Of a stretch of DNA of 7,360 nt, positions 1 to 5,020 are shown piece after piece. The stretch lies in the NCBI GenBank assembly GCA_023391175.1, contig JAEWBL010000639.1:1-7360 (forward strand), in the 5' to 3' direction. Each line of letters begins with the position of its first letter. Within the stretch, counting starts at the first letter, position 1. Source of the DNA: Pseudomonadota bacterium. GTDB lineage: Bacteria > Pseudomonadota > Alphaproteobacteria > Rhizobiales > Xanthobacteraceae. A program made the translations under genes and the position numbers. The notes under the pieces are model-generated. The model had not been told where the DNA came from and made no database searches. It worked only from the letters and a program-made list of their open reading frames with translations.

Positions 1-348
1 CTCGCCGTGGTGAACCGCGAGACCACCTCCCACGACCTCATCGCCGACAGCGGCGCCTTCGCCGTGAATATTCTCGCCGAGCATCAGCAGAATCTGGCGG
101 GCCGCTTCGCCCGCCGGCTCGACCAGCCGTTCGAGGGCGTCGCGCACAGGTTGGGCAAGATCGGCTGTCCTCTCCTCGAAGATGCGGTGGCGATGCTTGA
201 ATGCCGGCTGCGCGAGCGTCACCACGCCAGCACGCACACGATCTTCGTCGGCGAGGTCGTCGGCCTAAGCTATCGGGGGGCCGACCCGCTGCTCTATTTC
301 GATGGCGCGTTCCGGCGGCTGGCCGCGGCGGACGGCGCGACGGTCTGA
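1..348 (+). CDS. Flavin reductase-family protein, C-terminal part (5' end outside window)
   Basis: The frame is open from the first base (CTC GCC GTG GTG AAC...) to a TGA at 346-348, so about 115 C-terminal residues are present and the start lies upstream. The pattern fits the FMN-binding flavin reductase-like fold: an N-R-E-T-T-S-H-D-L-I segment, then G-A-F-A-V-N-I-L near residues 18-25, a long helix ending Q-Q-N-L-A-G-R-F-A, and a late strand T-I-F-V-G-E-V-V-G followed by P-L-L-Y-F-D-G-A-F-R. Family members are usually about 160-190 residues. They either reduce FMN or FAD with NAD(P)H to supply a partner monooxygenase, or bind flavin themselves. No partner oxygenase is visible here. The internal GTG at 7 is unlikely to be the start because the fold needs the upstream part. 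The assignment rests on recognised family pattern; the specific role is unknown. Confidence 0.8.
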   Translation, partial: LAVVNRETTSHDLIADSGAFAVNILAEHQQNLAGRFARRLDQPFEGVAHRLGKIGCPLLEDAVAMLECRLRERHHASTHTIFVGEVVGLSYRGADPLLYFDGAFRRLAAADGATV

Positions 349-350
349 AG

Positions 351-616
351 GGGCCCGGCGCTGCGGCGGGCAGCATGACGGCCGGCGGCATTGGCGCGGC
401 GGCTGGAGCCGGTGGCGGCGCGCAGCTCGGCCGCGTCATCGAAGCGATGCGGCAGGCTGGGCTCCAGAGCGTTGATGACATCGTGAAGGATGCCCTGCTG
501 AACCCGGAGCGCGCCCGCGCGCTGCTGGCCCAGGTGAAGGGTGAACCACCTCCGGGCAGGCTCTCAGCCTCGCCCGCGTCTACATGCGGGTCGCTGTGGC
601 GCCGGACGGCAACTGA
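351..616 (+). pseudogene. Frameshifted C-terminal remnant, possibly phage-derived
   Basis: Frame 3 carries a coherent stretch from about 351: a small-residue linker rich in Ala and Gly, then G-R-V-I-E-A-M-R-Q-A-G-L-Q-S-V-D-D-I-V and L-L-N-P-E-R-A-R-A-L-L-A-Q-V up to about 545. It then turns into low-quality Pro/Arg/Ser text. Frame 2 takes over at about 545 with G-Q-A-L-S-L-A-R-V-Y-M-R-V-A-V and stops at TGA 614-616. The joined text resembles the C-terminal tails of large hypothetical proteins found in alphaproteobacterial prophages and other mobile elements. No start codon or ribosome binding site begins it cleanly, and it abuts the flavin reductase stop. I read it as a decayed fragment with one frameshift near 541-550. 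The phage origin is an impression from sequence style, not a firm family match. Confidence 0.35.
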
Positions 617-632
617 CCGAGTGCGACGAGGT

Positions 633-800
633 CTAGCGGCGCTTCGGGCGCCATAGACTCAGAACGGTGAAGGCGATCATTAGGATAACCACACCCAAGA
701 AGAGCCAGCCCCGCCCCCCGTGGTCCGCATGCTCAAAGAGGAGCCTCGAAACCACTACACCTACAGTCAGAGAGGCGAGCGAAATGACCAGTTTTTTCAT
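633..800 (-). CDS. Small two-helix membrane protein, 55 aa, unknown function
   Basis: A minus-strand frame starts at ATG (complement of 798-800) and ends at TAG (complement of 633-635). The product begins M-K-K-L-V-I-S-L-A-S-L and has two hydrophobic segments, roughly residues 4-22 and 32-50. A polar, His/Asp/Gly-rich turn (F-E-H-A-D-H-G-G-R-G) separates them. The C-terminus is basic (W-R-P-K-R-R). By the positive-inside rule both ends are probably cytoplasmic, although the N-terminus could also be a signal anchor. An in-frame TGA lies close upstream, so this ATG is the first usable one. The Shine-Dalgarno match is weak. The start overlaps by ATGA the stop of a 28-codon frame (797-883), which might couple translation. 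I do not recognise the family. The clean hydrophobic layout is the main evidence that it is a gene. Confidence 0.5.
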   Translation of the reverse strand: MKKLVISLASLTVGVVVSRLLFEHADHGGRGWLFLGVVILMIAFTVLSLWRPKRR

Positions 801-954
801 GCGGCCGTCTCATATCGTAGGAGAGTGTTCACGAGGTCAGTTCGCCTCACCTTGGACTTCGGTGCCGAGAAGAAGTGCGTCATCGATTGCTTGGTGGAGA
901 TTCTACCGCCGGACGATCACCGGTGACCCTCTCGGCATGAGCCGCGTACGCTAG
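801..954. other. Gene-poor, AT-richer stretch in the remnant zone
   Basis: No convincing gene is seen. The plus-strand frames through here are mainly antisense to, or read on from, the small membrane gene, and their translations lack domain-like patterning. A 28-codon minus frame (797-883) is present, but it has no ribosome binding site and nothing recognisable. Base composition is visibly less GC-rich than the catabolic operon, which suits foreign or decayed DNA. Confidence 0.4.
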
Positions 955-1122
955 CACCGGCTCAATCACAGGTGGAGTCCGCTCGTGGTGGACAAGAGCG
1001 AGAACGTGAATATCGACCACGAGGTCAGCGACAAGCCCATGTCGGAGGACGAGTGGACTGCGGCGTATGGGGCGGGGGAGGGGCTGGGCGGGCTGAGCTG
1101 GACCAGCCAGCTCACGCACTGA
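955..1122 (+). pseudogene. C-terminal remnant, resembling a phage packaging-protein tail
   Basis: Frame 1 after a TAG at 952-954 reads through to TGA 1120-1122. From the GTG at 988 the text is V-D-K-S-E-N-V-N-I-D-H-E-V-S-D, then K-P-M-S-E-D-E-W-T-A-A-Y. This acidic tail, with alternating beta-like residues followed by an E-x-W motif, resembles the ends of terminase small subunit-like proteins from alphaproteobacterial prophages. Only about 45 residues are coherent, and there is no upstream domain in this frame. There is no good ribosome binding site before 988. I call it a truncated remnant. The opposite-strand frame over 880-1119 has Pro/Arg/His-rich shadow composition and was set aside. The family assignment is tentative. 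Confidence 0.35.
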
Positions 1123-1218
1123 TCGACGTTATTTGGTGGCGGACGAAGGTGCTGAGGCCAGCCAGCTTAGGGCATAATGCAACCGGAACCGTCAGCCCGG
1201 TCGCGCGTTGCAGCTCCT

Positions 1219-1608
1219 ATGCCCAACGATGCAACCATCTTCTACGGCCATTACATCGCCTGCCTGAATGCCCGAGACTGGAGACGGCTTGGTGATTTCG
1301 TGGCGGACGGCGTAATTCATAACGGGCGGCGTCTCGGGCTGGATGGTTATCGAGCCATGCTTGAAGAGAACTGCCGCGATATTCCCGATCTCCAATTCGA
1401 CCTCGATATCGCTGTGGCCGAAGAAGGTCGTATCGCGTCTAGGATCCACTTTGATTGCGCGCCGCTCGGCGAATTTCTCGGTTTGCCGGTAAATGGAAGG
1501 CGCGTCGTGTTCCATGAGCACGTCTTTTATACTTTGATAGGAGGCAAAATCGCCGAGGTGTTCTCCGTGATCGACAAGGCGGAGATCGAAGCTCAGCTCA
1601 CGCTCTAG
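1219..1608 (+). CDS. SnoaL-like ester cyclase-type protein
   Basis: The product is 129 residues from ATG 1219, or 143 from ATG 1177. It fits the SnoaL-like polyketide/ester cyclase group of the NTF2-like cone fold. The N-terminal helix has F-Y-G-H-Y-I-A-C-L-N-A-R-D-W, then L-G-D-F-V-A-D-G-V-I-H-N-G and G-L-D-G-Y-R-A-M-L. Family-typical strands follow: F-L-G-L-P-V-N-G-R-R-V-V-F, H-E-H-V-F-Y-T-L-I-G-G-K-I-A-E-V-F-S-V-I-D. Most bacterial members of this type have no proven substrate. I chose 1219 because the first helix of the family begins right there. The alternative at 1177 has a short-spaced TAGGG (1168-1172) but adds a Pro/Arg-rich leader. Neither start has a strong ribosome binding site. 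A CATAAT at 1173-1178 could be a -10 box, which would favour 1219. The gene is intact but sits among remnants and is less GC-rich than the operon, so transfer is plausible. Confidence 0.8.
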   Translation: MPNDATIFYGHYIACLNARDWRRLGDFVADGVIHNGRRLGLDGYRAMLEENCRDIPDLQFDLDIAVAEEGRIASRIHFDCAPLGEFLGLPVNGRRVVFHEHVFYTLIGGKIAEVFSVIDKAEIEAQLTL

Positions 1609-1610
1609 AG

Positions 1611-1889
1611 ATGGCGGCGGGCTGGACCGATGCCCTGCGTTCGCTACACCCCGGCGAGGCAATCTACACGTTCTGGGACTATTTCCGGAACGCCTGGGGA
1701 CGCAATGCAGGGCTGAGGCTGGACCATTTTCTCCTGAGCCCGAGCCTCGTGCCCCGCCTCGCCGTAGCCGAGGTTGACCGCGCCTTGCGGGGCTGGGAGA
1801 AGGCGAGCGACCATGCCCCTGTCTGGATTGAACTGGCTGAGACGGAGGCCACGCCTCCAGCGGGTGCAATGCTGACGGCGCAATCTTGA
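1611..1889 (+). pseudogene. xthA: Exonuclease III (XthA) C-terminal fragment
   Basis: The frame from about 1611 to TGA 1887-1889 matches the last third of exodeoxyribonuclease III. It shows A-G-W-T-D-A-L-R, Y-T-F-W-D-Y-F-R-N-A-W-G-R, A-G-L-R-L-D-H-F-L-L-S-P and W-E-K-A-S-D-H-A-P-V-W-I-E-L. The late metal/catalytic Asp (L-R-L-D-H) and the catalytic His of S-D-H-A-P are present. The N-terminal two thirds, about 170 residues with the other metal ligands and the Asp/Asn catalytic pair, are absent. Upstream sequence belongs to the ester cyclase gene, whose stop is at 1606-1608, so the break lies at about 1608-1614. The ATG at 1611 is probably fortuitous. An active AP endonuclease cannot be made from this piece, and a complete copy presumably exists elsewhere. 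The last dozen residues after I-E-L look non-native. Confidence 0.8.
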
Positions 1890-2040
1890 TCAGGAGTGCG
1901 CCCGCCGCGCCGGAAGTGATGCCGCGCGCGAATTTCCAGCCGTGCGGCGGCCGTTACGCACCCGATATGGGTGCCGCGCGCTCGCCGCCTCTGCGCCCGG
2001 CACGGTCCACCATCTTCGATGGCCGACATGACTTCGGCCG
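1890..2040. other. Non-coding remnant DNA
   Basis: No frame on either strand gives a recognisable protein here. Long open frames exist only because of high GC and are Arg/Ser/Pro-rich. One small inverted repeat is visible (GCACCC 1958-1963 and GGGTGC 1969-1974, five-base loop) with no T-run after it. It links the exonuclease III fragment and the transposase fragment. Confidence 0.4.
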
Positions 2041-2192
2041 TCGCAGTACAACACCGAGCGGCCGCACGCCGCGCTCGGCTACAAGCCTCCGGCACCGGCC
2101 GTCATCGTGCCGCCGGTGCCGCCAACATCAATGCGGCCAACGGGCCCACATTGCATTAGACTCAAGCCGGACCACTCAATAGGGGCAGGCCA
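2041..2192 (+). mobile_element. Remnant 3' end of an IS3-type insertion sequence (transposase C-terminus plus terminal repeat)
   Basis: Frame 1 from about 2041 reads S-Q-Y-N-T-E-R-P-H-A-A-L-G-Y-K-P-P-A-P. This is the well-known end of the integrase core (rve) domain of IS3-type transposases, the Y-N-x-x-R-P-H-x-x-L-G-Y motif that follows the last DDE-domain helix. In-frame text stops upstream at TGA 2029-2031, so nearly all of the transposase, including the D-D-E residues, is missing. The likely native end (G-P-T-L-H-stop at 2157-2159) lies in another frame, so the piece is also frameshifted. About 20 bases later the sequence ends AGGGGCAGGCCA. Its complement begins TGGCCTGCCCC, which fits a TG-starting IS3-family terminal repeat. 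The element therefore probably ended near 2192, about 70 bp from the regulator gene. No matching left end is in the window. Confidence 0.7.
2182..2192 (+). repeat. Putative right terminal inverted repeat of the IS remnant
   Basis: GGGGCAGGCCA sits just downstream of the transposase remnant, and its complement TGGCCTGCCCC starts with TG as IS3-family ends do. The inner part may extend back to about 2162. No partner repeat occurs in the window, so the exact boundary is an inference. Confidence 0.4.
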
Positions 2193-2230
2193 CTTCGCGT
2201 CGGGCAGCGGGCGAGCGCCGCTCAGCCGCT

Positions 2231-2249
2231 GAATATTGTTCAAATATTC
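2231..2249. repeat. AT-rich perfect inverted repeat beyond the iclR stop
   Basis: GAATATT (2231-2237) and AATATTC (2243-2249) are perfect complements around a five-base loop (GTTCA). It lies 13 bp past the stop of the minus-strand regulator gene, so it may act as a weak hairpin at the transcript end or as a protein binding site. It is not a GC-rich stem with a U-run, so a canonical terminator is doubtful. Confidence 0.3.
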
Positions 2250-2262
2250 TGATCCACGATAG

Positions 2263-3039
2263 TCACGCCACGCGGACGTTTTTGCTACCAGCGCCCAATT
2301 CTTCGATGATCTGGCTCTTGTGCGCCTGCAGATGGCGGATTGCATCATCTCGCACGAGTTCGAAGCGTGAGGTGGGAACGGGGATGGAAATCGAATAGAC
2401 ACCGCCCGCGGCATCGCGGAAGCCAATGCCGACGGCACTGATCCCGACAGTATGTTCCTCGTGATTGAAGCCGATGCCCGTGCGTCGCACCTCGGCGATT
2501 TCTGCGAGCACCGCGTCCAGTCGCTTCGTGCCCGGGAGTTCCTTGCGAACCAGAGCCCGCGCGCGCTCGGGTTCGAGCAGAGCGAGGCAGCATTTGCCAT
2601 TGGCCGTATTGGTCAGCGGAAAGATGTCGCCGACCGCCGAGACCGCCCGCAGCCGGTGCGTCCCCGTCACCTGGTCAAGGAACAGCACCTCGCTCCCGCG
2701 CAGCACCGAAAAGTCCACGGTCTCGCCCGTCGCCTGGGAGAGCGCGACGATATGGGGGCGCACCTGCTCGACGATGTCGATCTTTCCCGAGCGCGAAAGC
2801 GCGTGGATCTCCGGCCCGAGGCGGTAGCCCCCGTCGGGACCTGCGGAAATCACCAGGTCTTCCTCCAGCAGGGCATTGACGATCCTCTGCACGGTCGAGC
2901 GCGGGAGACCCACCCGGCCCGCGATCTGCGCGAGGCTGAGCCCCGAACGCACGTTCTTCAACGACCGCAGGATGGCCGCCGCCCGAGCGATCACCTGGAT
3001 TCCGCCCCCGTCGCGGATGGCAGCTCCATCCTCCGTCAT
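2263..3039 (-). CDS. IclR-family transcriptional regulator
   Basis: The 258-residue product has an N-terminal winged helix-turn-helix (about residues 13-70), with L-S-L-A-Q-I-A-G-R-V-G-L-P-R-S-T-V-Q-R-I-V-N as the DNA-reading helices. A GAF-like IclR effector domain covers about 75-250. It includes T-G-E-T-V-D-F-S-V, G-K-C-C-L-A-L-L, the R-R-T-G-I-G-F-N-H-E-E-H segment typical of the ligand pocket region, and G-I-S-A-V-G-I-G-F-R-D. Length is normal for the family. I chose the ATG at complement 3037-3039 because GGAG (complement 3046-3049) lies six bases upstream. ATGs at 3051 and 3078 are in frame but lack a ribosome binding site, and the latter would put the palindromic operator inside the gene. 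It is divergent from the catabolic operon and most likely senses the pathway substrate or an intermediate. It may act as activator, repressor or both; the sequence does not decide. Confidence 0.93.
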   Translation of the reverse strand: MTEDGAAIRDGGGIQVIARAAAILRSLKNVRSGLSLAQIAGRVGLPRSTVQRIVNALLEEDLVISAGPDGGYRLGPEIHALSRSGKIDIVEQVRPHIVALSQATGETVDFSVLRGSEVLFLDQVTGTHRLRAVSAVGDIFPLTNTANGKCCLALLEPERARALVRKELPGTKRLDAVLAEIAEVRRTGIGFNHEEHTVGISAVGIGFRDAAGGVYSISIPVPTSRFELVRDDAIRHLQAHKSQIIEELGAGSKNVRVA

Positions 3040-3045
3040 CGCTCG

Positions 3046-3049
3046 CTCC
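3046..3049 (-). promoter_or_regulatory. Ribosome binding site that decides the iclR start
   Basis: On the minus strand GGAG precedes the ATG at 3039 with six bases between. No comparable site precedes the in-frame ATGs at 3051 or 3078, which supports the shorter 258-residue regulator. Confidence 0.6.
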
Positions 3050-3053
3050 ATGG

Positions 3054-3082
3054 ATGTGTATCGCAATACAATACACATGTAT
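3054..3082. promoter_or_regulatory. Nested inverted repeats, probable IclR-regulator operator
   Basis: The divergent region contains ATGTGTAT (3054-3061) and its perfect complement ATACACAT (3071-3078) around nine bases. Nested inside and offset is TGTAT (3057-3061), four bases, then ATACA (3066-3070). A further ATAC/GTAT pair (3071-3074 and 3079-3082) follows on. So the half-site TGTAT/ATACA recurs several times within 29 bp. IclR-family regulators bind short palindromes, often more than one copy, next to their own gene. The site lies just upstream of the iclR start and just upstream of the putative -35 of the divergent operon. It could serve both autoregulation and activation. Binding is inferred from position and symmetry. 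Confidence 0.6.
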
Positions 3083-3090
3083 CATTATGT

Positions 3091-3119
3091 TTGACCACCC
3101 CCTTCATGCGCCATATCCC
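3091..3119 (+). promoter_or_regulatory. Putative sigma70 promoter of the catabolic operon
   Basis: TTGACC at 3091-3096 matches five of six bases of the -35 consensus. TATCCC at 3114-3119 is a weak -10 at 17-base spacing. A weak -10 with an operator directly upstream of the -35 fits a promoter that needs an activator. It would give a 5' leader of about 50 bases before the cyclase-family gene. This is prediction from sequence only. Confidence 0.45.
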
Positions 3120-3139
3120 GGAAGCAACGAAAAAGATCC

Positions 3140-3154
3140 GCCCTCGCCGAGGGC
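3140..3154 (+). promoter_or_regulatory. Small hairpin in the operon leader
   Basis: GCCCTC (3140-3145) and GAGGGC (3149-3154) pair perfectly around a three-base loop. The hairpin ends eight bases before the GGGAGG ribosome binding site (3163-3168) of the first gene. It may stabilise the mRNA 5' end or affect initiation. It could also be chance in GC-rich DNA. Confidence 0.3.
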
Positions 3155-3174
3155 AAGACGCTGGGAGGCGTTAA

Positions 3175-4017
3175 ATGACTGTCACGATTCGTGGCATCGA
3201 GTTCCAGTCGAATCTTCACAATGACATGGGACTCAAGTTTTATAACCTGTCGCACCGGTTTGGATTCCAGTCTCCGAACTGGCCATATTTCCAGGATGTG
3301 CAGATCGATCGCATTCATTACATGGCGAAATCGGGTGTCCTGACCCAGCGCATCACTACGACGATGCATAACACGACCCATATCGACGCGCCGGCCCACG
3401 TGGTGGAAGGCACCCCCTTCATCGATGAAGTTCCCCTGCCGCATTTCTTCGGCACCGGGATCGTCGTCTCGGTCCCGAAGAAGAGGTGGGAGCCGATCAC
3501 CTATGAGGACCTTGAAAAGGCCGCGGGGGCGCATGTGCGTCCGGGTGACGTGGTCATCGTGAACACGGGGTGGCACAAGCTCTACGACGACAATGCCGAG
3601 TATTTCTGCTACGCGCCCGGCTTCGTGGCCTCGGCGGGCGACTGGTTCGTCGAGAAGCGGGTGAAGGTGGTTGGCCACGATACACAGGCCAACGACCACC
3701 CGCTGGCGACAGCCATCGGCCCCCACCGCAACGGCCCCCTGCATCCCCACCTTGCCGAGGAATACAAGGCATGGTCCGGCGGCCGGGACTGGAAGGAGGA
3801 TCACCCCGAGTGGGAGCCGGTCCACCGCAAGCTTTTCACCAACGGCATTCTCGGCATCGAGAATGTGGGCGGCGACCTCGACGCCGTTACCGGCAAGCGC
3901 GTGACCTTCGCCTTCTTCCCCTGGAACTGGGATCGGGGCGACGGTTGCATCATCCGCCTCGTCGCCATCGAGGATCCCCAGCAGGCGTACCGCATCGAGG
4001 CGGGCACCCCCCTCTGA
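3175..4017 (+). CDS. Cyclase-family (kynurenine formamidase-like) metal-dependent hydrolase
   Basis: The 280-residue product belongs to the cyclase family that includes kynurenine formamidase and isatin hydrolase. Those enzymes are metal-dependent and cleave amides, lactams or related rings. Signature pieces appear in order: Y-N-L-S-H (23-27), the metal-site motif H65-N-T-T-H69-I-D71-A-P-A-H75 (canonical H-x-G-T-H-x-D-x-P-x-H, with Thr in place of Gly), R-P-G-D-V-V-I-V-N-T-G-W (122-133), V-G-H-D-T (166-170), and H217 with G-I-E229-N near the C-terminus. No signal peptide is seen, so it is probably cytoplasmic. At 280 residues it is longer than the usual 210-260; a Trp/His/Glu-rich insert at about 185-215 accounts for this. 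GGGAGG (3163-3168) sits six bases before the ATG. It is the first gene of the operon and probably performs the first chemical step. Substrate unknown. Confidence 0.88.
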   Translation: MTVTIRGIEFQSNLHNDMGLKFYNLSHRFGFQSPNWPYFQDVQIDRIHYMAKSGVLTQRITTTMHNTTHIDAPAHVVEGTPFIDEVPLPHFFGTGIVVSVPKKRWEPITYEDLEKAAGAHVRPGDVVIVNTGWHKLYDDNAEYFCYAPGFVASAGDWFVEKRVKVVGHDTQANDHPLATAIGPHRNGPLHPHLAEEYKAWSGGRDWKEDHPEWEPVHRKLFTNGILGIENVGGDLDAVTGKRVTFAFFPWNWDRGDGCIIRLVAIEDPQQAYRIEAGTPL

Positions 4018-4031
4018 GCAGCACCCGACCT

Positions 4032-4061
4032 GACCCGCTCCGGCATCCGCCGGGACGGGTC
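4032..4061 (+). promoter_or_regulatory. Strong intercistronic hairpin without U-run
   Basis: In the 76-bp gap between the cyclase-family gene and the dehydrogenase gene, 4032-4044 pairs with 4049-4061 around the loop ATCC. That gives twelve pairs including one G-U, with a single C-A mismatch. No T-run follows. It could act as a partial attenuator, or as a 3' stabiliser that sets the first gene's expression apart from the rest. It is unlikely to be a full intrinsic terminator. Confidence 0.5.
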
Positions 4062-4093
4062 GCACCCTGCGGGGGACGCGGGAGGAGAAGGGC

Positions 4094-5020
4094 ATGACCG
4101 GAAAACCAATCACAGCCATTGTCGGCGCCGGCCTCATGGGCCATGGCATTGCCCAGGTGTTCGCGGCGCGGGGGCACGAGGTCCGGGTGTTCGACCCGAT
4201 GCCCAATGCGCTGGCGTCCCTGCGCTCGCGCATCGGTGCCAACCTTTCCGCGCTCGGCCAGGACCCTGCCGCCGCACAGCGGGTTCTGCCTTTCCAGAAG
4301 CTCGCGGATGCCGTTGCCGGCGCTGACCTCGTCATCGAGGCGGCGACGGAGAACCTCGACGCCAAGCGCACCCTGTTCGCCGAGATCGAGGCCTACTCCC
4401 CGGCCGAGGCCATTCTTGCCACCAACACCTCCGTCATCCCCATCGGAAGCATCATGGCCGGGCTCGCCCGACCGGAGCGGGCGCTCGGCACCCATTGGTG
4501 GAACCCACCCTACCTGGTCCCGCTGGTCGAGGTGATCGGGACGGACCGCACCGCGCCGGACATTGTCGCGCGCACCATGGACATCCTCGCGGCAGCGGGA
4601 AAGAAGCCGGTCCATGTGCGTCGGGACGTGGCGGGATTCGTCGGAAACCGGCTGCAGCACGCGCTATGGCGGGAGGCCATCGCCCTCGTTGAAGAGGGGG
4701 TCTGCGACGCCGAGACGGTGGATACGGTGGTCAAGTCCAGCTTCGGGCTGCGCCTCGCGGTCCTCGGGCCGCTGGAGAATGCGGACCTCGTGGGCACCGA
4801 CCTGACCCTCGCCATCCATGAGACGATCCTCCCCGCGCTCAATCGCGATCCCGCGCCGTCGGCCTATCTGCGCGCTCTCGTGGCGCAGGGCCGGCTCGGC
4901 ATGAAGTCCGGAGAAGGTTTTCGCCGCTGGGAGGCGGGGGATGCCGACCAACTGCGCGCCACCCTCGTGCGCCATCTGAAGGACGCGGTGCGCAAGATCG
5001 GCCAAGGAGAAGACGCATGA
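4094..5020 (+). CDS. 3-hydroxyacyl-CoA dehydrogenase-family NAD-dependent oxidoreductase
   Basis: The 308-residue product has an N-terminal Rossmann domain with G11-A-G-L-M-G16. D34 at the end of the second strand favours NAD over NADP. V-I-E-A-A-T-E-N follows at 80-87. The catalytic pair is H134 (G-T-H-W-W-N-P-P) and E146 (V-P-L-V-E-V-I), with the 12-residue spacing known from human 3-hydroxyacyl-CoA dehydrogenase. The helical C-terminal domain starts near G-F-V-G-N-R-L (181-187) and ends with the family's K-S-G-E-G-F motif. It is a stand-alone dehydrogenase without a fused enoyl-CoA hydratase. Relatives oxidise 3-hydroxyacyl-CoAs, L-gulonate or L-carnitine. No CoA ligase or thioesterase is nearby and the next gene acts on free beta-keto acids, so a free 3-hydroxy acid substrate is the better guess. 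GGAGGAG (4081-4087) precedes the ATG. The stop overlaps the next start by four bases. Confidence 0.92.
   Translation: MTGKPITAIVGAGLMGHGIAQVFAARGHEVRVFDPMPNALASLRSRIGANLSALGQDPAAAQRVLPFQKLADAVAGADLVIEAATENLDAKRTLFAEIEAYSPAEAILATNTSVIPIGSIMAGLARPERALGTHWWNPPYLVPLVEVIGTDRTAPDIVARTMDILAAAGKKPVHVRRDVAGFVGNRLQHALWREAIALVEEGVCDAETVDTVVKSSFGLRLAVLGPLENADLVGTDLTLAIHETILPALNRDPAPSAYLRALVAQGRLGMKSGEGFRRWEAGDADQLRATLVRHLKDAVRKIGQGEDA

Noticed and set aside
38..481. 147-codon minus-strand open frame
   Set aside because: It is almost entirely Pro, Arg and Ala, antisense to the flavin reductase part and the following remnant.
1192..1869. 225-codon minus-strand open frame
   Set aside because: It spans antisense to both the ester cyclase gene and the exonuclease III fragment, two unrelated coding pieces, so it cannot be an evolved gene.
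1958..1974. GCACCC/GGGTGC hairpin as a terminator
   Set aside because: The stem is only six pairs, no T-run follows, and no intact gene ends just before it.
3040..3078. Longer iclR start at complement 3076-3078
   Set aside because: It has no ribosome binding site and would place the palindromic operator within coding sequence. The start at 3039 has GGAG at six bases.
2452..3174. 240-codon plus-strand open frame ending at the operon start
   Set aside because: It covers the iclR gene on the opposite strand and the promoter/operator region. Its text is a complement of the winged-helix coding sequence.
3085..4371. 428-codon minus-strand open frame
   Set aside because: It lies antisense to the cyclase-family and dehydrogenase genes, both with clear motifs and ribosome binding sites. 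Its translation is a GC-driven shadow with no domain pattern.
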